Shown: positions 32,801 to 43,745 of the stretch, in pieces
Layout: each line of letters begins with the position of its first letter
How positions within the stretch are numbered: the first letter of the stretch is position 1
NCBI RefSeq assembly: GCF_037975245.1
Contig: NC_092567.1
Coordinates: 18,854,876-18,918,875 of the forward strand
Source of the DNA: Apostichopus japonicus
Taxonomy: Eukaryota; Echinodermata; Holothuroidea; Aspidochirotida; Stichopodidae
Direction: 5' to 3'
DNA length: 64,000 nucleotides
Notes under the pieces: model-generated
The model's database searches: none
The model's input: the letters and a program-made list of their open reading frames with translations, nothing else
Told to the model about the DNA's origin: nothing
Program-made: the position numbers and the translations under genes

Positions 32801-35800
32801 AGGTACCTTCCGATCAAAAATGTCAATTGGTTGACACCCGTGTGACCTTCGTGTGCGAAGTTATACGAGGTCAAAGTTAATTTTCAGACATTTAATGCAA
32901 CAACTCCCAGTTCCAAGGTGTGACATGGTTGATATTTTTGGACAAGTTGCAAATGGTATAGGGGAATATTTTCAAACTTAACGGTCATGTGATCCGAGGT
33001 CACCAAAGGTCAATTAATGTTAAAAAACTAGTATTTTGGGGGTAGAAAATGGGCAAAGAAAAAATGTTTGAATTTGTATAGTTTGATGCTCTAATTTAGG
33101 TCTCATCAATCAAAAATGTCAATAAGTTGACCCAAGGTGACCTTTGTATGTTAAGTTACAGGGCATATTTTAACCGGGTTCGCATCGCAGTTTGCGAGTC
33201 GAAATAGCCTGTTTGCGAATCATTTCCCTAGTTGATTCGCAAGTTCTGCGAATCATGAATCGCTACGTTTTTCCATCACCAATATAGCCTAACTGGAAAT
33301 CGCAATCAAGTTGCTAATGCATGTTTTACACAGGGCCGTAGTATGTACTATATCTATGACAGTCGTAGTCCGCGAACGGGCGCTAGATATGTGCGGGCAG
33401 TATAAATTACTAGAAGCATGGTCATTGATATATCCGTACTGTACCACTATGATACGGACCATCGCGTAACTGATATTGCTTATATTTTTTTCAAGACGAT
33501 ATTTTTTGAGGATTGAACAAATGACGATAATTTCTTGTGAAAGAAATTTGAAATAAATGTGGAAAAAATGCGATTATCCTTTTTCCGTTTTAAGTGTAAA
33601 TGTTATTCTAGCATTCCATGGTTAAGAAAGTTGAAAAGAAATAAAGTTTATCAACTTTACTGACGTTTGAACTTCGTGAAAAACCCGTCCTTTACAACAT
33701 TGACTGTATAGAGAAAAAACTCTGAAAATCAGTAGAGACATTACCAATTGTGTACGAACAGTAAGTTGGTACACCTTTCAAATTTTACGAAAGGTCGAGC
33801 AAAATACTTTCGAAAAATTCACGCGAAACTGGCATATCGTGCTAAATGCAACTAATGTCATGTAAACAAGGCTCTAGTACACCCATTTCTGAATAAACCA
33901 TAAGACCACATCTAGTGTTAAGCGGGGGAAAAGAAAGTATTTTCTAGAATTTCCACAAAAAAAAAATAATAATAATAATATCCTACCATAGTTAAGTGTA
34001 TAGTAAATAGCCTAACCACTTCGTCGGTTACGGATCTCACGTAACAACAAAAACACAACTAATTGTATTTTGCGAAGTTGACATTTTCTACAAGGACATG
34101 GAAACAATATTAAGCATTTAGTTAATCATGCCAAGTGGCCTAAAACATGGGATTACAAGATTCTTACTTTCATAAAGATGGCCATACTGTAGCATATTGG
34201 GGCCTTGATATCGTGCTATAACTGTATGGTATAGACTGCCTCGTGTATCATGGGGAATAGATTGTTTTGTTCATAATATCGACAGTTTTGTAAGTTAAAC
34301 TTTTTAAAGATTGTAAGACAGATTAAATCTCTTTTCATTTTATCACATAATATAGCTACTCTAACTTGTCATTTTAAAATTTTCATCAGTTTCGTGACAA
34401 TTTAAATTCAAAAAGTTGTCAGTATTTTGAATCCTCAACTGCGAATTTTTTATCGCCAGACACGCAAAAATACTAAAAATTTCCGGGGGCCTTCGCCCCC
34501 TGGAACCCCACACAAGGGGTTCCACCCCTTGACACCACCGGGCGCTAAGGCGGGCCCCTGGACCCCACGACACTATGCTTGCACGCAACAGGGGTTGGTG
34601 TGCATGTTCGCTGCGCGAAACCACCGGTGGGAAATCGGCAGTTGTTTTTAGTGTGTTCGCGAACACACTAAACACAACAAGGAAAAATTATCGTAATTAT
34701 CGAATTATCGCGATAATTTTTGATCTATTTATCGTGACGTTAAAAAGCAAATATCGCCCAACCCTAATTGCAATACCACGTTGTGGGCTACTGGTGCTGG
34801 CTATAGGCTAACATTACAATAATAATATTGCACTGTGTAGTACTGTAGTTTCAGAATGTAATCGGATTATCGGATTTATCGCCATCGGTTGAACAGAAAT
34901 TACATTGTTACAGAATCAGGAGTTCAGGATTCGTGATCGCGCAGTTTCCGTTTTGTAATTTACTTCCGAATACTTCGTCATGGCAGTTTAAGGTTTAAAG
35001 GAGGAAACGGCTAAGAAATGGATTTCGGAGAACAATTGGTCGTGGCTGGAATATGACTTGACTCCCGGCGCGAGTAGGTTAGTTGAGCGAAATGAGAAAC
35101 GGATACCACCTGCATTTTCACACAAGAAATGTATTTATATGTCCTCCTTTTGATGCATACTTTGTGGAATGATAGCGTCAGGCGTATCTAGGCTACAGTA
35201 CATACATTTATACATAAATGAGAAATGAAGATTACTATATTCACAAATTTCTCAATGCTAATCGATTTTTATGCAGTGCTAATCAAAATGGCAGTTGGTT
35301 AGCAAAACGTACTAATCAATTAATTTCGTTTAAAATATGCCCTGTTAAGTTATATGAGGTCAAAGTTAATTTTCAGACATTCAGTGTAATAACTCCCAGT
35401 GCCAAGGTGTTACACAGTTGATATTTTGAGACAAGTTGCAAATGGTATAGGGGAATATTTTCAAACTTAACGGTCATGTGATCCGAGGTCACCAAAGGTC
35501 AATTAATGATAAAAAACTAGTATTTTTGCGATAACTTGAGAACAAATTGCCCGTTAGGGTTGGGAGTTGCTTCAATGTAATCCAATTGTCGACCCACATC
35601 TGGGTGACCCTTGACCTCAATTTGACCTCTGGTGACCTTTTCGTGTTTTGTAGATTTTTACAGTTTCAATGCTATTTTCAGATGTTAAAGGTACCTTCTG
35701 ATCATAAATGTCAATGGGTTGACCCCCGTTTGCCCTTCATGTGCGAAGTTATGTGAGGTCAAAGTTAATTTTCAGACATTTAATGCAATAACTCCCAGTG

Positions 35801-38800
35801 CCAAGGTGTGACAAGGTTGATTTTTTTGGACAAGTTGCAAATGGTATAGGGAAATATTTCAAACTTAACAGTCATGTGATCCAACGTCACCAAAGGTCAG
35901 CTAATGTTAAAAAAGTAGTATTTTAGGGGGAGAAAATGGGCAAAGAAAAAATGTGTGAATTTTTACAGTCATGCTCTATTTAGGTCTCACCGATCAAAAA
36001 TGTCAATTGGTTGACCTCCGGGTGACCTTTGTATGTGAAGTTATGTATACAAGTTCAAAGTTAATTTTTTGACATTTAATGCAATTAAATCTCAATGCCA
36101 AGGTGTGACATGGTTAATATTTTGGGACAAGTTGTGAATGGGGTGGTGGAACATTTTGAAACTTTAAGGTCATGTCATCTGAGGTCACCAATGTTATCAT
36201 ATCTGTTGACACGCTTGTAGGTCTCTTATATTTCTTACATTTTCGACGCCATATTTAGATCTCAAAAGTGCCTTTTGATCAAATATCCGATCACATTTTG
36301 TGATCACAAAATCGTTGGCTATAGTGTTGGTTACTTTATGGGAACATGTAGGACCACAATTACTTGGACTATTTGAGCCCAATCTTGCTTGATAATATTA
36401 TGTGTATTGTCATATACCCCAAGAAAGGAACCCCAGTGCCCTTGGGCTCTTGTTATGATTCTTCCTAGGTTGTTGCACGAACAGCCTGTTATGAAGCTAA
36501 GTTAGCAATCGTATGTGATATGCACTTCCTATAAATAATTATTACACTGCTAATACACGGCGATAACGATATTTTTTTAGGCCACTGCAAATCTGGCTGT
36601 CTTACAAAATATGCAAGTTTATATTGTCCATCAGTTAAGTTCGTCAAATGTATTAAAGTCCAGACATTGGACAATAAACAAGAATCATCCTTCTGGAAAA
36701 ATTGTAAAAGAGCACTATGTTTGTCTTTCTGATATATTATGTAAAAGAACATGTAAAAGAATTCAAACAGGAAACAAAATCTGCTGATAATATGATATCA
36801 TATGTTAATGATGAAAATTGCAACAAGTTGCACCAGATCGCATCTAAGAACCTTCAATTGTTCAAAAATATCTCAAAGGGGAGGGGACACGCCCTCCCCT
36901 TAGACCCCTCCCCCATTTCAATCGCAAAAAGTGCTCCCCTTCCAAATTCCTGGCTACGTCGTTGGGATATACATTGTCTCTATGGTATACAATTAAAACA
37001 CTCAATGCTAAGCTACGGAAGTTTAAAAGTGCCATCAACATAAGCAAAATCTTTGCCCCATAAGGTACAAATGTATCGAAAAAAGTTCTGAACGAAAGTG
37101 CAGTCGCGAAAGATGAGGTGTCTGACTGACACTGACCGTATCGTTGACGATTAGTGCGGGGGGGAGGGTACAAGGCAGCAGTCGGAATGTTCTGGCTCCA
37201 AGACCCATCCAGTTGGATTTTCAGCCACTACACCCCCCCCCCCCCCAATCATCAGGCCTTAGCTACGTCCCTGGCTGTGATGTCACATCCTCACATTTCT
37301 GAAAAGTCTGTTATTTTATTAACATGTTTTGTGAGATTTTATGACTTAAAACCAAAAGATATGTCATGTGGATCTCATATTTGTCAAGGGAAGTATCAGA
37401 GATTTAACATCTGAAGAATTTTTGATTATATTTTTTTAGGTTTGTGAAAAAATGTTATTAATTTTTATTGAAATATATTCACACATGTTAAGATGTGTGA
37501 TGTCACATCCTTACAGTTAGTCTTTCTACATCAGTCATTTTCAAAGAAATGTTTATATCTTCAAAGCGTGATATCTCCTAAACAGAGCATGCTATCATGG
37601 TAGTTTATTCAATGCTCTGTTTGCCCTTTTTAGCTCTTTCATACAACTTAGATAGACATGTCAGACACCTGAACCAATCCTTTAACAGTTAACTGTATAT
37701 ATTATTAACTGTATATATTATTCATTACAAGATGTACGTTAATTAAGAAAATAAACGTAAAAATTCTAGGAAGCACAATATCTCTTTAAATTTTGCTTTC
37801 TGTTCAAGAATATAAATTGTAAATATTTGTTAACATTTTAAAACATTTCATGCTGTGTATAAACGGCATGGAAATCAGTAACTATGGATTTTCAATTTAG
37901 AGATGAAGGTTTACGCGGTTGAAGCCATTTCTCTTTAGTTAATTATGACTGCTCAAATGTTATCTTTTTCAAGAAGTGTATTGTAATTAATTTCATGTAA
38001 CTGTCTTGAGCGCCTTTGAACAACTTTTGTTGATTTTGGCGCTATATAAATATTTTCTGATTGATTGATTGACTCAAAAACGGTTACATCTCTATGTTAC
38101 GACCCGGTTCCGACGTTTCTATGTTCCGACGAAAAGAAATATTTCGGGGAAAAAAAATTGTTTCCAAGACACCGTTTGTACCAAGAAAACAAGTTTTCTT
38201 ACCCCAATATTTTTGTGACCAAATTTTTAGTGACCCCAAATTTTAGGAAAAATTTCGGGTCACAAGCAATTCTCGGTCACCAGCACTGTTTGGGTCATAA
38301 CCAACTTTTGGTCTCATTTCTTTTTCTGTGAAAAAAATTTTGGTCCGAAAATATGTTGGTTCAAAAAGTGTTGAGTTCCTAAAAAAAAATCTTGGTACAA
38401 ACAAATTTAGGGGGAAAAAATTGCTCCGAATTGTTTCTTTTTGTAGGAACATAGAGACGTCGGAACATAGGGATGTCACCCTCAACAACGACTAACTTAT
38501 AAAGATACTATATTCACAAATACTTAAAGCAGCATTTTGCGTCCTTTTCTATGATTTTTCTCAACCTCACTGACTCCACGATGTCATAACGACATACATA
38601 ACTAGATTATCTATTTAAATCTTACTTCAAATGGTGGCATAACAGTCTAACAATTTACAACTCTCAAGTTTGTTTTTCTCCAAGATATTTTCCGTTGGGA
38701 TCCCAATAAATCTCGCCCATAATATGAATATTTAAACACTACGAACGTCATTGACCAATACGTAATATTATTTAAATTATTATTTAAACATTTCTAAAGC

Positions 38801-39987
38801 GCACATACATAAGCTATGGCGCTGTACAAACTTAAAAGAGTAAAGGTAAAAAACTTAAAGAAACTTAAGAAACCAAGTTAATCATAAGAAAGAGGTAAAA
38901 ATCTTAAAAACAGATAACCCTAAAAGACTAAACAAAACCAATAACGATGGAGAATAAGAAGTCAGCATATACCATGCCACAAAATCAGAAAATAGGATAA
39001 AACAATAGTAAGAGATATATACAAAAAGAATGAGATAATAAGTAAAACTAGATTAATTATATACACGTTTGAAAATGAAAGTCTTAAGACTGGATTTAAA
39101 TGAACTTACAGTACTAGAATTGCGAATAGAAAATGGGAGTGCATTCCACAATTTGGGGGCACAGACACAAAAAGATCGGTCACCAAGGGACTTGCAGCGA
39201 GTACGGGGGGTAGTTAAAATCAAACTGTCATGAGATCGTATGGAGTAGCTCACTGATCGTGGTTTAAGAAGGTCCTTCAGATAAGATGGTGCAGATCCGT
39301 GAAGCGCCTTATAAGTGAGTAATAAAATTTTAAAATCGATACGATCCTTTATCGGAAGCCAGTGGAGAAGTTTAAAAGCAGAAGATATACTGTCATATTT
39401 GTTCAAATTTAGGATGATACGAGCAGCCATATTTTGTACACGCTGTAACTTATTAAGGGAAGAAGTGGGAAGACCATAAAACAAAGAGTTACAATAATCA
39501 AAGTGAGATGTGACAAGTGCCTGAACTAAAGTGCGAGTAGAATCAGTTGAAAGATGCTTACGTAATTTTCTAATACTATACAGGTTAAAACTAGCGATTT
39601 TACAACACCATGCTTGATTTGTGTACAGTCTATATGGCAGTTGTACCAGGGAGTTCCATATAACTCCCTGGTTGTACCAACGCAAAGTTTTGAATCTATT
39701 TTTAGCAACGGCTCATAACTAAACCTGCATCTCTGATTGGTTGAATTCAAACTAGTGGGTTTTGGGAAACTATATGGGAATAAGTTTAAATGTGGAATTT
39801 GTCGGTGGACACTTTTCTCATTATTTGCAAATATCCTTAATAAATCGCCAATTAACGTTGACAATTAACATATTTATGGTGTCAAACTTGCCTTATTAAG
39901 TAAAATGTAGGGACTTGTCTTACCTGCTTCCACAACAGCGATCACCACAATCAAAGTCAAGAGAACCTTCATTGTGAAAACCTGCAT
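29649..39987 (-). CDS. i-type lysozyme, three exons, 142 aa (gene 1)
   Basis: Secreted invertebrate-type lysozyme (GH22-like fold, destabilase family), expected to cleave the peptidoglycan glycan chain and possibly isopeptide bonds. Exons on the minus strand: 39924-39987, 30193-30357, 29649-29848; all junctions are GT-AG and phase 1. Residues 1-21 form a signal peptide with a Val/Ile-rich core. The mature part starts Gly-Pro-Val-Pro-Ser-Asp-Cys. The catalytic Glu (Ala-Val-Glu-Ser) and Asp (Asn-Val-Asp-Arg-Gly), the Ser-Cys-Gly-Pro-Phe-Gln-Ile-Lys motif, the His-Asn-Gly-Gly-Pro motif and ten Cys are present, typical of the family. Either of two in-frame ATGs (codons 1 and 6) could start. It resembles sea cucumber lysozymes. 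Intron 1 is 9.57 kb, largely transposons. Confidence 0.93.
30193..30357 (-). CDS. Lysozyme gene 1, exon 2 (catalytic half)
   Basis: 165 nt, acceptor CACAG, donor GTGAGT. Encodes both catalytic acids and six of the ten cysteines. Confidence 0.93.
30358..30660 (-). other. Intron 1 of gene 1: part homologous to gene 2 introns
   Basis: 30358-30495 aligns with gene 2 intron 3 (57001-57196) and 30500-30660 aligns with gene 2 intron 1 (59385-59520). The two join directly here, with nothing corresponding to gene 2 exons 2 and 3. Confidence 0.8.
30830..31320. repeat. Palindrome-rich non-coding block
   Basis: Contains GACAGTCGGAATTTCCGACT, an odd-centred palindrome, and three more copies of GGAATTTCCGACTGTCG within 100 bases, beside a poly-C/G tract. 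31280-31310 has a decayed CAGGGATGTAGCCAGG MITE end. Confidence 0.5.
33159..35344. mobile_element. Non-autonomous hAT-type transposon, 2186 bp
   Basis: Terminal inverted repeats CAGGGCATATTTTAA / TTAAAATATGCCCTG, flanked by the 8-bp target duplication TTAAGTTA (33151-33158 and 35345-35352). Copy A of the host repeat (about 25427-25440) shows the uninterrupted sequence. An 8-bp duplication with CAGGG-type ends is diagnostic of the hAT superfamily. The inside has no transposase frame; it has a GC-rich block (34480-34620) and a 38-bp palindrome at 34641-34678. Confidence 0.9.
34641..34678. repeat. 38-bp near-perfect palindrome
   Basis: Arms of 19 bases around TTCGCGAA with one mismatch; the core is GTGTGTTCGCGAACACAC. 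Lies inside the hAT-type element. Confidence 0.85.
36455..37680. other. Intron 1 of gene 1: unassigned insert
   Basis: No coding potential. Poly-C runs with CTTAGACCCCTCCCCCATTT and CCTGGCTACGTC (36880-36965 and 37230-37275) look like decayed ends of CAGG-type MITEs. Confidence 0.45.
37680..37925. other. Intron 1 segment conserved between lysozyme paralogues
   Basis: Aligns with gene 2 intron 1 at about 59510-59760 (shared AACTGTATATATTATT, AGAAAATAAA, ATATCTCTTTAA, GTATAAACGGCAT). Marks original intron sequence between transposon insertions. Confidence 0.75.
37980..38075 (+). repeat. L2/CR1-like LINE 3' tail
   Basis: TTGAGCGCCTTTGAACAAC, then GGCGCTATATAAATATTTTC and a GATT tandem end: the usual 3' terminus of L2/CR1-type LINEs or SINEs borrowing it. 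Confidence 0.65.
38082..38480. mobile_element. Fold-back MITE, about 400 bp
   Basis: Left GGTTACATCTCTATGTTACG and TCTATGTTCCGAC are mirrored at the right by GTCGGAACATAG and GGATGTCACC. The interior repeats GG/TGACC-like words on both strands. No clear target duplication. Confidence 0.6.
38768..39601 (-). mobile_element. 5'-truncated L2/CR1-like LINE insertion
   Basis: Absent from copy 1 of the host repeat, where CGTAATACAACACC (about 28707-28720) is continuous, so both edges are known to within a few bases. The minus strand runs from reverse transcriptase C-terminus to an AT-rich tail at 38768-38790. Confidence 0.8.
39053..39601 (-). pseudogene. LINE reverse transcriptase C-terminal fragment
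   Basis: About 183 codons without stops, from the start of the LINE to TAA at 39053. It shows the L2/CR1-type end pattern: Leu-Val-x-Ala-Leu-Val-Thr-Ser-x-x-Asp-Tyr-Cys-Asn-Ser, Leu-Gln-Arg-Val-Gln-Asn-x-Ala-Ala-Arg, Leu-His-Trp-Leu-Pro, Tyr-Lys-Ala-Leu-His-Gly, Ala-Pro-Lys-Leu-Trp-Asn-x-Leu-Pro and a Phe-Lys-Ser-x-Leu-Lys-Thr-Phe end. The polymerase active site is upstream and missing, so the protein is dead. Confidence 0.85.
39634..39681. repeat. Hairpin GTTGTACCAGGGAGTT type
   Basis: GGTTGTACC-type inverted repeat around CAGGGAGTT...AACTCCCTG. Related hairpins occur at 46657-46684 and, decayed, at 29150-29250. Confidence 0.65.
39924..39987 (-). CDS. Lysozyme gene 1, exon 1 (signal peptide)
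   Basis: ATG at 39987; ends GCA-G before GTAAGA. Encodes Met-Gln-Val-Phe-Thr-Met-Lys-Val-Leu-Leu and the rest of the secretion signal. Confidence 0.9.
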
Positions 39988-40069
39988 ATTGAGAAAGTGA
40001 ACAGAAAGGAGTTGATCAGTATCCTTCAAAGGCTAAAAATGTTGTGAGAAAACAAAGTGAAAGTGTCTC

Positions 40070-40144
40070 TATAAAAATCTATTTCATGAGAGCTTCATGT
40101 AACTTTTTCAAGGTTATGACCGGCGCATATGTGACGCATATGCT
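40070..40144 (-). promoter_or_regulatory. Proximal promoter of lysozyme gene 1
   Basis: On the minus strand a TTTATA box precedes GAGACAC (40070-40075), about 85 bases before the ATG. AGCATATGCGTCA (40132-40144) lies further up. Both blocks and the stretch down to the ATG are conserved in gene 2. TGCGTCA resembles an AP-1/ATF site; function is inferred. Confidence 0.5.
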
Positions 40145-40162
40145 GATATTTAAGTATAAATA

Positions 40163-40315
40163 GTTTTTTTCTCTCGGAATCTCATGTGACTTTAGTGTCT
40201 GCAACTGCCAAATTTTAGTGAACCCCAAATGGAAGTTCAACAGAAGTTCATTTGGGGTTCACTAAAATTTGGCAGTTGCAGACACTAAAGTCACATGCGA
40301 TTCCGAGAGAAAAAA

Positions 40316-40316
<1 letters not shown>
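40163..40316. repeat. Long inverted repeat (68-bp arms) upstream of lysozyme gene 1
   Basis: Left arm 40163-40231 and right arm 40249-40316 are complementary with one mismatch and one base of length difference, around a 17-base loop. The gene 2 upstream region (about 60222-60290) has a single diverged copy of the left arm only. A TA run follows at 40318-40350. Confidence 0.93.

Positions 40317-40317
<1 letters not shown>

Positions 40318-40350
<33 letters not shown>
40318..40350. repeat. (TA)n microsatellite
   Basis: Uninterrupted TA dinucleotides beside the long inverted repeat. Confidence 0.9.
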
Positions 40351-40354
<4 letters not shown>

Positions 40355-40974
40355 GAGTTGGCTAGCACCATGGGTGATATAAAGGTCATAACAGTACATT
40401 ATTACTTCCATTGTATTATCTGATGAACCGGGGTGTCCGTTATCCAATTTCTCGAAATTTCGTGATTGTTTTCTGTTTCTAGGTTTCGGTTCTCGCAGGG
40501 GAATACCCATTTCTAATCGAATTCCTTTTTATTTGAAGAGTCTTTCGAGTTCATTTTATGCCAAGAGGAAATAGTTAATGTATTGATAGGTGTCTGTAAA
40601 GCCGTTTAACGATTATGTTTACGGAAACGCAGGAATTACTACTACAAGGAGTAGTAAAGAAGTTTAGCCCCTGATCGACTTCCCGAGAGGTCGATCAGGG
40701 TTTAATAGATTTGTTTGCGAAGAATAGACAGCGTTGTTTTTTTTGGGGGGGGCGGGGTGGGGAGTTGTCTTTGTTGAGCCAGGGAATGGTTGATAAGTGG
40801 TACCATGGAGGTGAAAAACAGAGCCAGTCAGGGAGAGATTTCTATTGAATGAAAGGAATGAGAAAACAGATAGGTTTCGTTTAGTCGGAAAGTGTGTAGT
40901 TACGACTTGGTATCTCAGGAGGAGATCTTTAATTTATGGGTCTTCTTCGAGGTTGCTTTTGCATGTATAGGTTA
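40351..40974. other. No gene; one hairpin
   Basis: CCCTGATCGACT...AGGTCGATCAGGG (40668-40700) is a short inverted repeat. A G-rich run lies at 40744-40760. Confidence 0.5.
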
Positions 40975-42610
40975 CTGTGACATTCTTCTAGAAGTTTAAC
41001 CAGAATGCAAAATGCATTGAGGTTTCGATGACTTCAGTGCACTAGACTTCTGCTTGTTAGTATAACCAGAACTAGCTGTTACAATAACACTATGGCATGC
41101 TAACACAGGCCAGTCTACTCTACGTGGTTAAACACACCTCCATCAAAAGCAATAGGGTTCTTGTACTCAATGTTATGAATCCACGCACCAAGTATTACAA
41201 AACAAAACCAAATCTCTAATAACTTCGCACATTAGGGTTGCAGAGAAGTCCACTTATGGACAAGTTAGATTGGAATATGCCCAAGAAACTTCAAAGAATC
41301 AACTTGAAAGAAGCTAATACAGGTCACTGGAGGTCAACCTGAGGTCAAAGGTCACCCAAAATGCAGTTCGACTATTGTATTACAATAGCGTAACTCTCAA
41401 CCCTGTCAGTGGTAGTTTCACAAGTTATCAGGAAAAAACAAATTTTGACCCATAAATGACCTTTGGTGACCTTGGATCGCATCACGGTTATTTTTGAAAA
41501 TGTGTCCCTACTCCATTCACAACTCGTCCTAATATACCAGCCATGTCAGACTTCGTGACTAGAAGTTGTTGCAAAAATTAGTATAAGCGGGCAGTTGTTT
41601 GCACATAATCAACCTTGAATGACCTTGGATGACCTGATGGTTTTTATCAAAAATGTTCCTCTTGATGAGGTGCACTCTATCCTAAAATTTGTTTGGCCTA
41701 CAATGTACACACATAATGTTATGGCTAGAAATGTGTCAAAACCAACCTTTGGCCCCTCATAACTTGAGAACTGGGTGTCCGATTGATGCGGGAGTTAGTT
41801 TCCTATATTCAGCACAAAAAGCTCTATCATATGTCACCAAATTTTTAAACTTATCTTTGTTCTGTTTTGTTTTGCCCAGTATCTCCTAAAATGAGCATAT
41901 TTTTTAAGATTTGACCTTTGACCTTTTGACCTCGCGGTCAGATGTAGTTTGACACGCCGATTCCAAAAAGCAACATGACAAGTCTGTGCGACCATCCTAA
42001 CTGTACTTATTAAAAAACAAAAACATTGACCTCTGATAACTTCGCACACGAAGGTCGCACAGGGGTCAACTATGGACCATTTTGATCGGAAGGTACCTTT
42101 GAGATCCGATTATGGCCACGAAAATTCAAATAACCCAAAAAACTGCTAGAGGTCACCGGAGGTCAACCTGAGGTCAAAGGTCACCTAGATGCGGGTCGAC
42201 TCCCTGATTACAATAGCGTTACTCCCAACCTTCACGGACATTTGGTTCTCAAGTTATTGCAAAAGTACTAGTTTTTTACCCCTGATTGACCTTTGTTGAC
42301 CTTGGATCACATGACCGTTATGTTTTGATATGATCCCTTACCCCATTCACAACTGGTCCCAAAATATCAACCATGTCGGATCCTGTCAATGGGAGTTATT
42401 GCTTGTTTTAATATTTTGGTTTTTGGCCTCTAACTGACCTTTGGTGACCTTCACAGGCACCACAAAAATAGGGCACATCTACTCAATGTGGTACTCATAT
42501 CCACCAAATATTAGATTGGTCCAAGCTTCCCTACTTGAGATACCGTGTTTACAAGCCAGGCGTCACACACACACACACACACATACACGCATACATACAT
42601 ACATACACAC
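40975..42610 (-). repeat. TGACCT-rich repeat, copy D (reverse orientation)
   Basis: Reads as AGGTCA-rich on the plus strand, with TGACCTTTGGTGACCTT and GGTCACCGGAGGTCAACC phrases, and ends in CA/ACAT repeats at 42566-42612. The left part (40975-41160) matches 56520-56700 in reverse, so this is a longer subtype than copies A-C. Confidence 0.75.
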
Positions 42611-42999
42611 ACTCTCCGCCTGCATGAATGCATAGGTTACGATTTCATCGAAACCAAAAATAGGACTTGTGTTGCCCGCATGAAGAATATGCGAGGTTCC
42701 GATATACGAAGGGATTTTAAGTGCAAAGCGATAGGCTGTTGTATGGATTCTGTTTAAAGAGGTTATGAAATGAAAAATTGTCATGTCTTGGAATGGTTTA
42801 TCTACATTACTACAACACCACCCATGCACAACTTTCCGTAAATACGGCTTCAAACGCCAGAAATTCGCTGTCAAAGTATTCCCTAGAGACCTCTCGAGCT
42901 GCCACTCGTAAAAAAAAAAGCTGCCACCGCAGTTCATCTGACGTCATCAAAGGAACCATTTCAGCCAAAGCCGACTCCCCGCTCCCAGCAAAAAATGTA

Positions 43000-43745
43000 C
43001 CCTAATTTTACCGCGGTAAACTATGGTAAATGTGTGGTAAATGAGGTAAATGTGTGGTAAAATTGTGGTAAAATAAACTGCGGTACATTTACCGCAGTTT
43101 TACCATGGTATTACCGCGGTAAAAGTATGGTAAAAGTGCGGTACATTTACTGCGGTAAATTTACTGCGGTAAAAGTAGGGTAAAAGTGCGGTACATTTAC
43201 TGCGGTAAATTTACCACAGTTTTACCATGGTATTACCGCGGTAAAAGTGTGGTACATTTACTACGGTAAATTTACCACAGTTTTACCATGGTATTACCGC
43301 GTTAAAAGTGCGGTGCATTTACTACGGTAAATTTACCACAGTTTTACCATGGTATTACCGCGGTGAAAGTAGGGTAAAAGTGTGGTACATTTATACCACA
43401 GTTAATTACCATGGTATTACCGCGGTAAAAGTATGGTAAAAGTGTGGTACATTTACTACGGTAAATTTACCGCAGTTTTACCATGGTAGTATACCGCGGT
43501 AAAAGTAGGGTAAAAGTGTGGTACATTTACTACAGTAAATTTACCATAGCTTTACCATGATATTACTGGAGTAATTAAGTAGGGTAAATTTATATGGTAC
43601 ATAAACTACATAGGTGAAATTCCTACAATTGTGCCATGATTAACCACTGTAAAATTAGGGTAAAACTATACAGTGCAATTATACTATGGTAAATTTACCA
43701 TAATTGTACCATGATTTTACCACAGTAGAACATATATGGGTCACA
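43000..43745. repeat. Left GGTAAA/TTTACC array
   Basis: Higher-order units of about 80 bp (CATTTACTGCGGTAAATTTA, then CCACAGTTTTACCATGG and TATTACCGCGGTAAAAG) recur about eight times and fade to the right. Confidence 0.85.

Larger units (their letters stand above)
31623..36454 (+). repeat. TGACCT-rich repeat, copy C, interrupted by a hAT element
   Basis: Starts with the same GGTTCCTTGCTTTAGCAAAA hairpin and ends CAGTGCCCTTGGGCTCTTGT. Near its left end a 194-bp block (GTGCGTTTGTTTTGCTATCT...) is present twice (31690 and 31884), a feature absent from copy A. The body follows copy A until a hAT-type element splits it at 33159-35344. It sits inside intron 1 of lysozyme gene 1. Confidence 0.85.
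38533..39870. mobile_element. Inverted-repeat element (ends AAAGCAGCATTTTGC), copy 2, truncated and split
   Basis: Follows copy 1 (28474-29529) from AAAGCAGCATTTTGCGTCC onward, is interrupted by a LINE fragment, resumes at about 39602 with CAACACCATGCTTGATTTGT, and ends at about 39870 without its right terminal repeat. Lies in intron 1 of gene 1, close to exon 1. Confidence 0.75.

Noticed and set aside
33159-35344. Frames at 34361-34811 as a transposase
   Set aside because: No transposase motifs; GC-rich non-coding core of a non-autonomous element.
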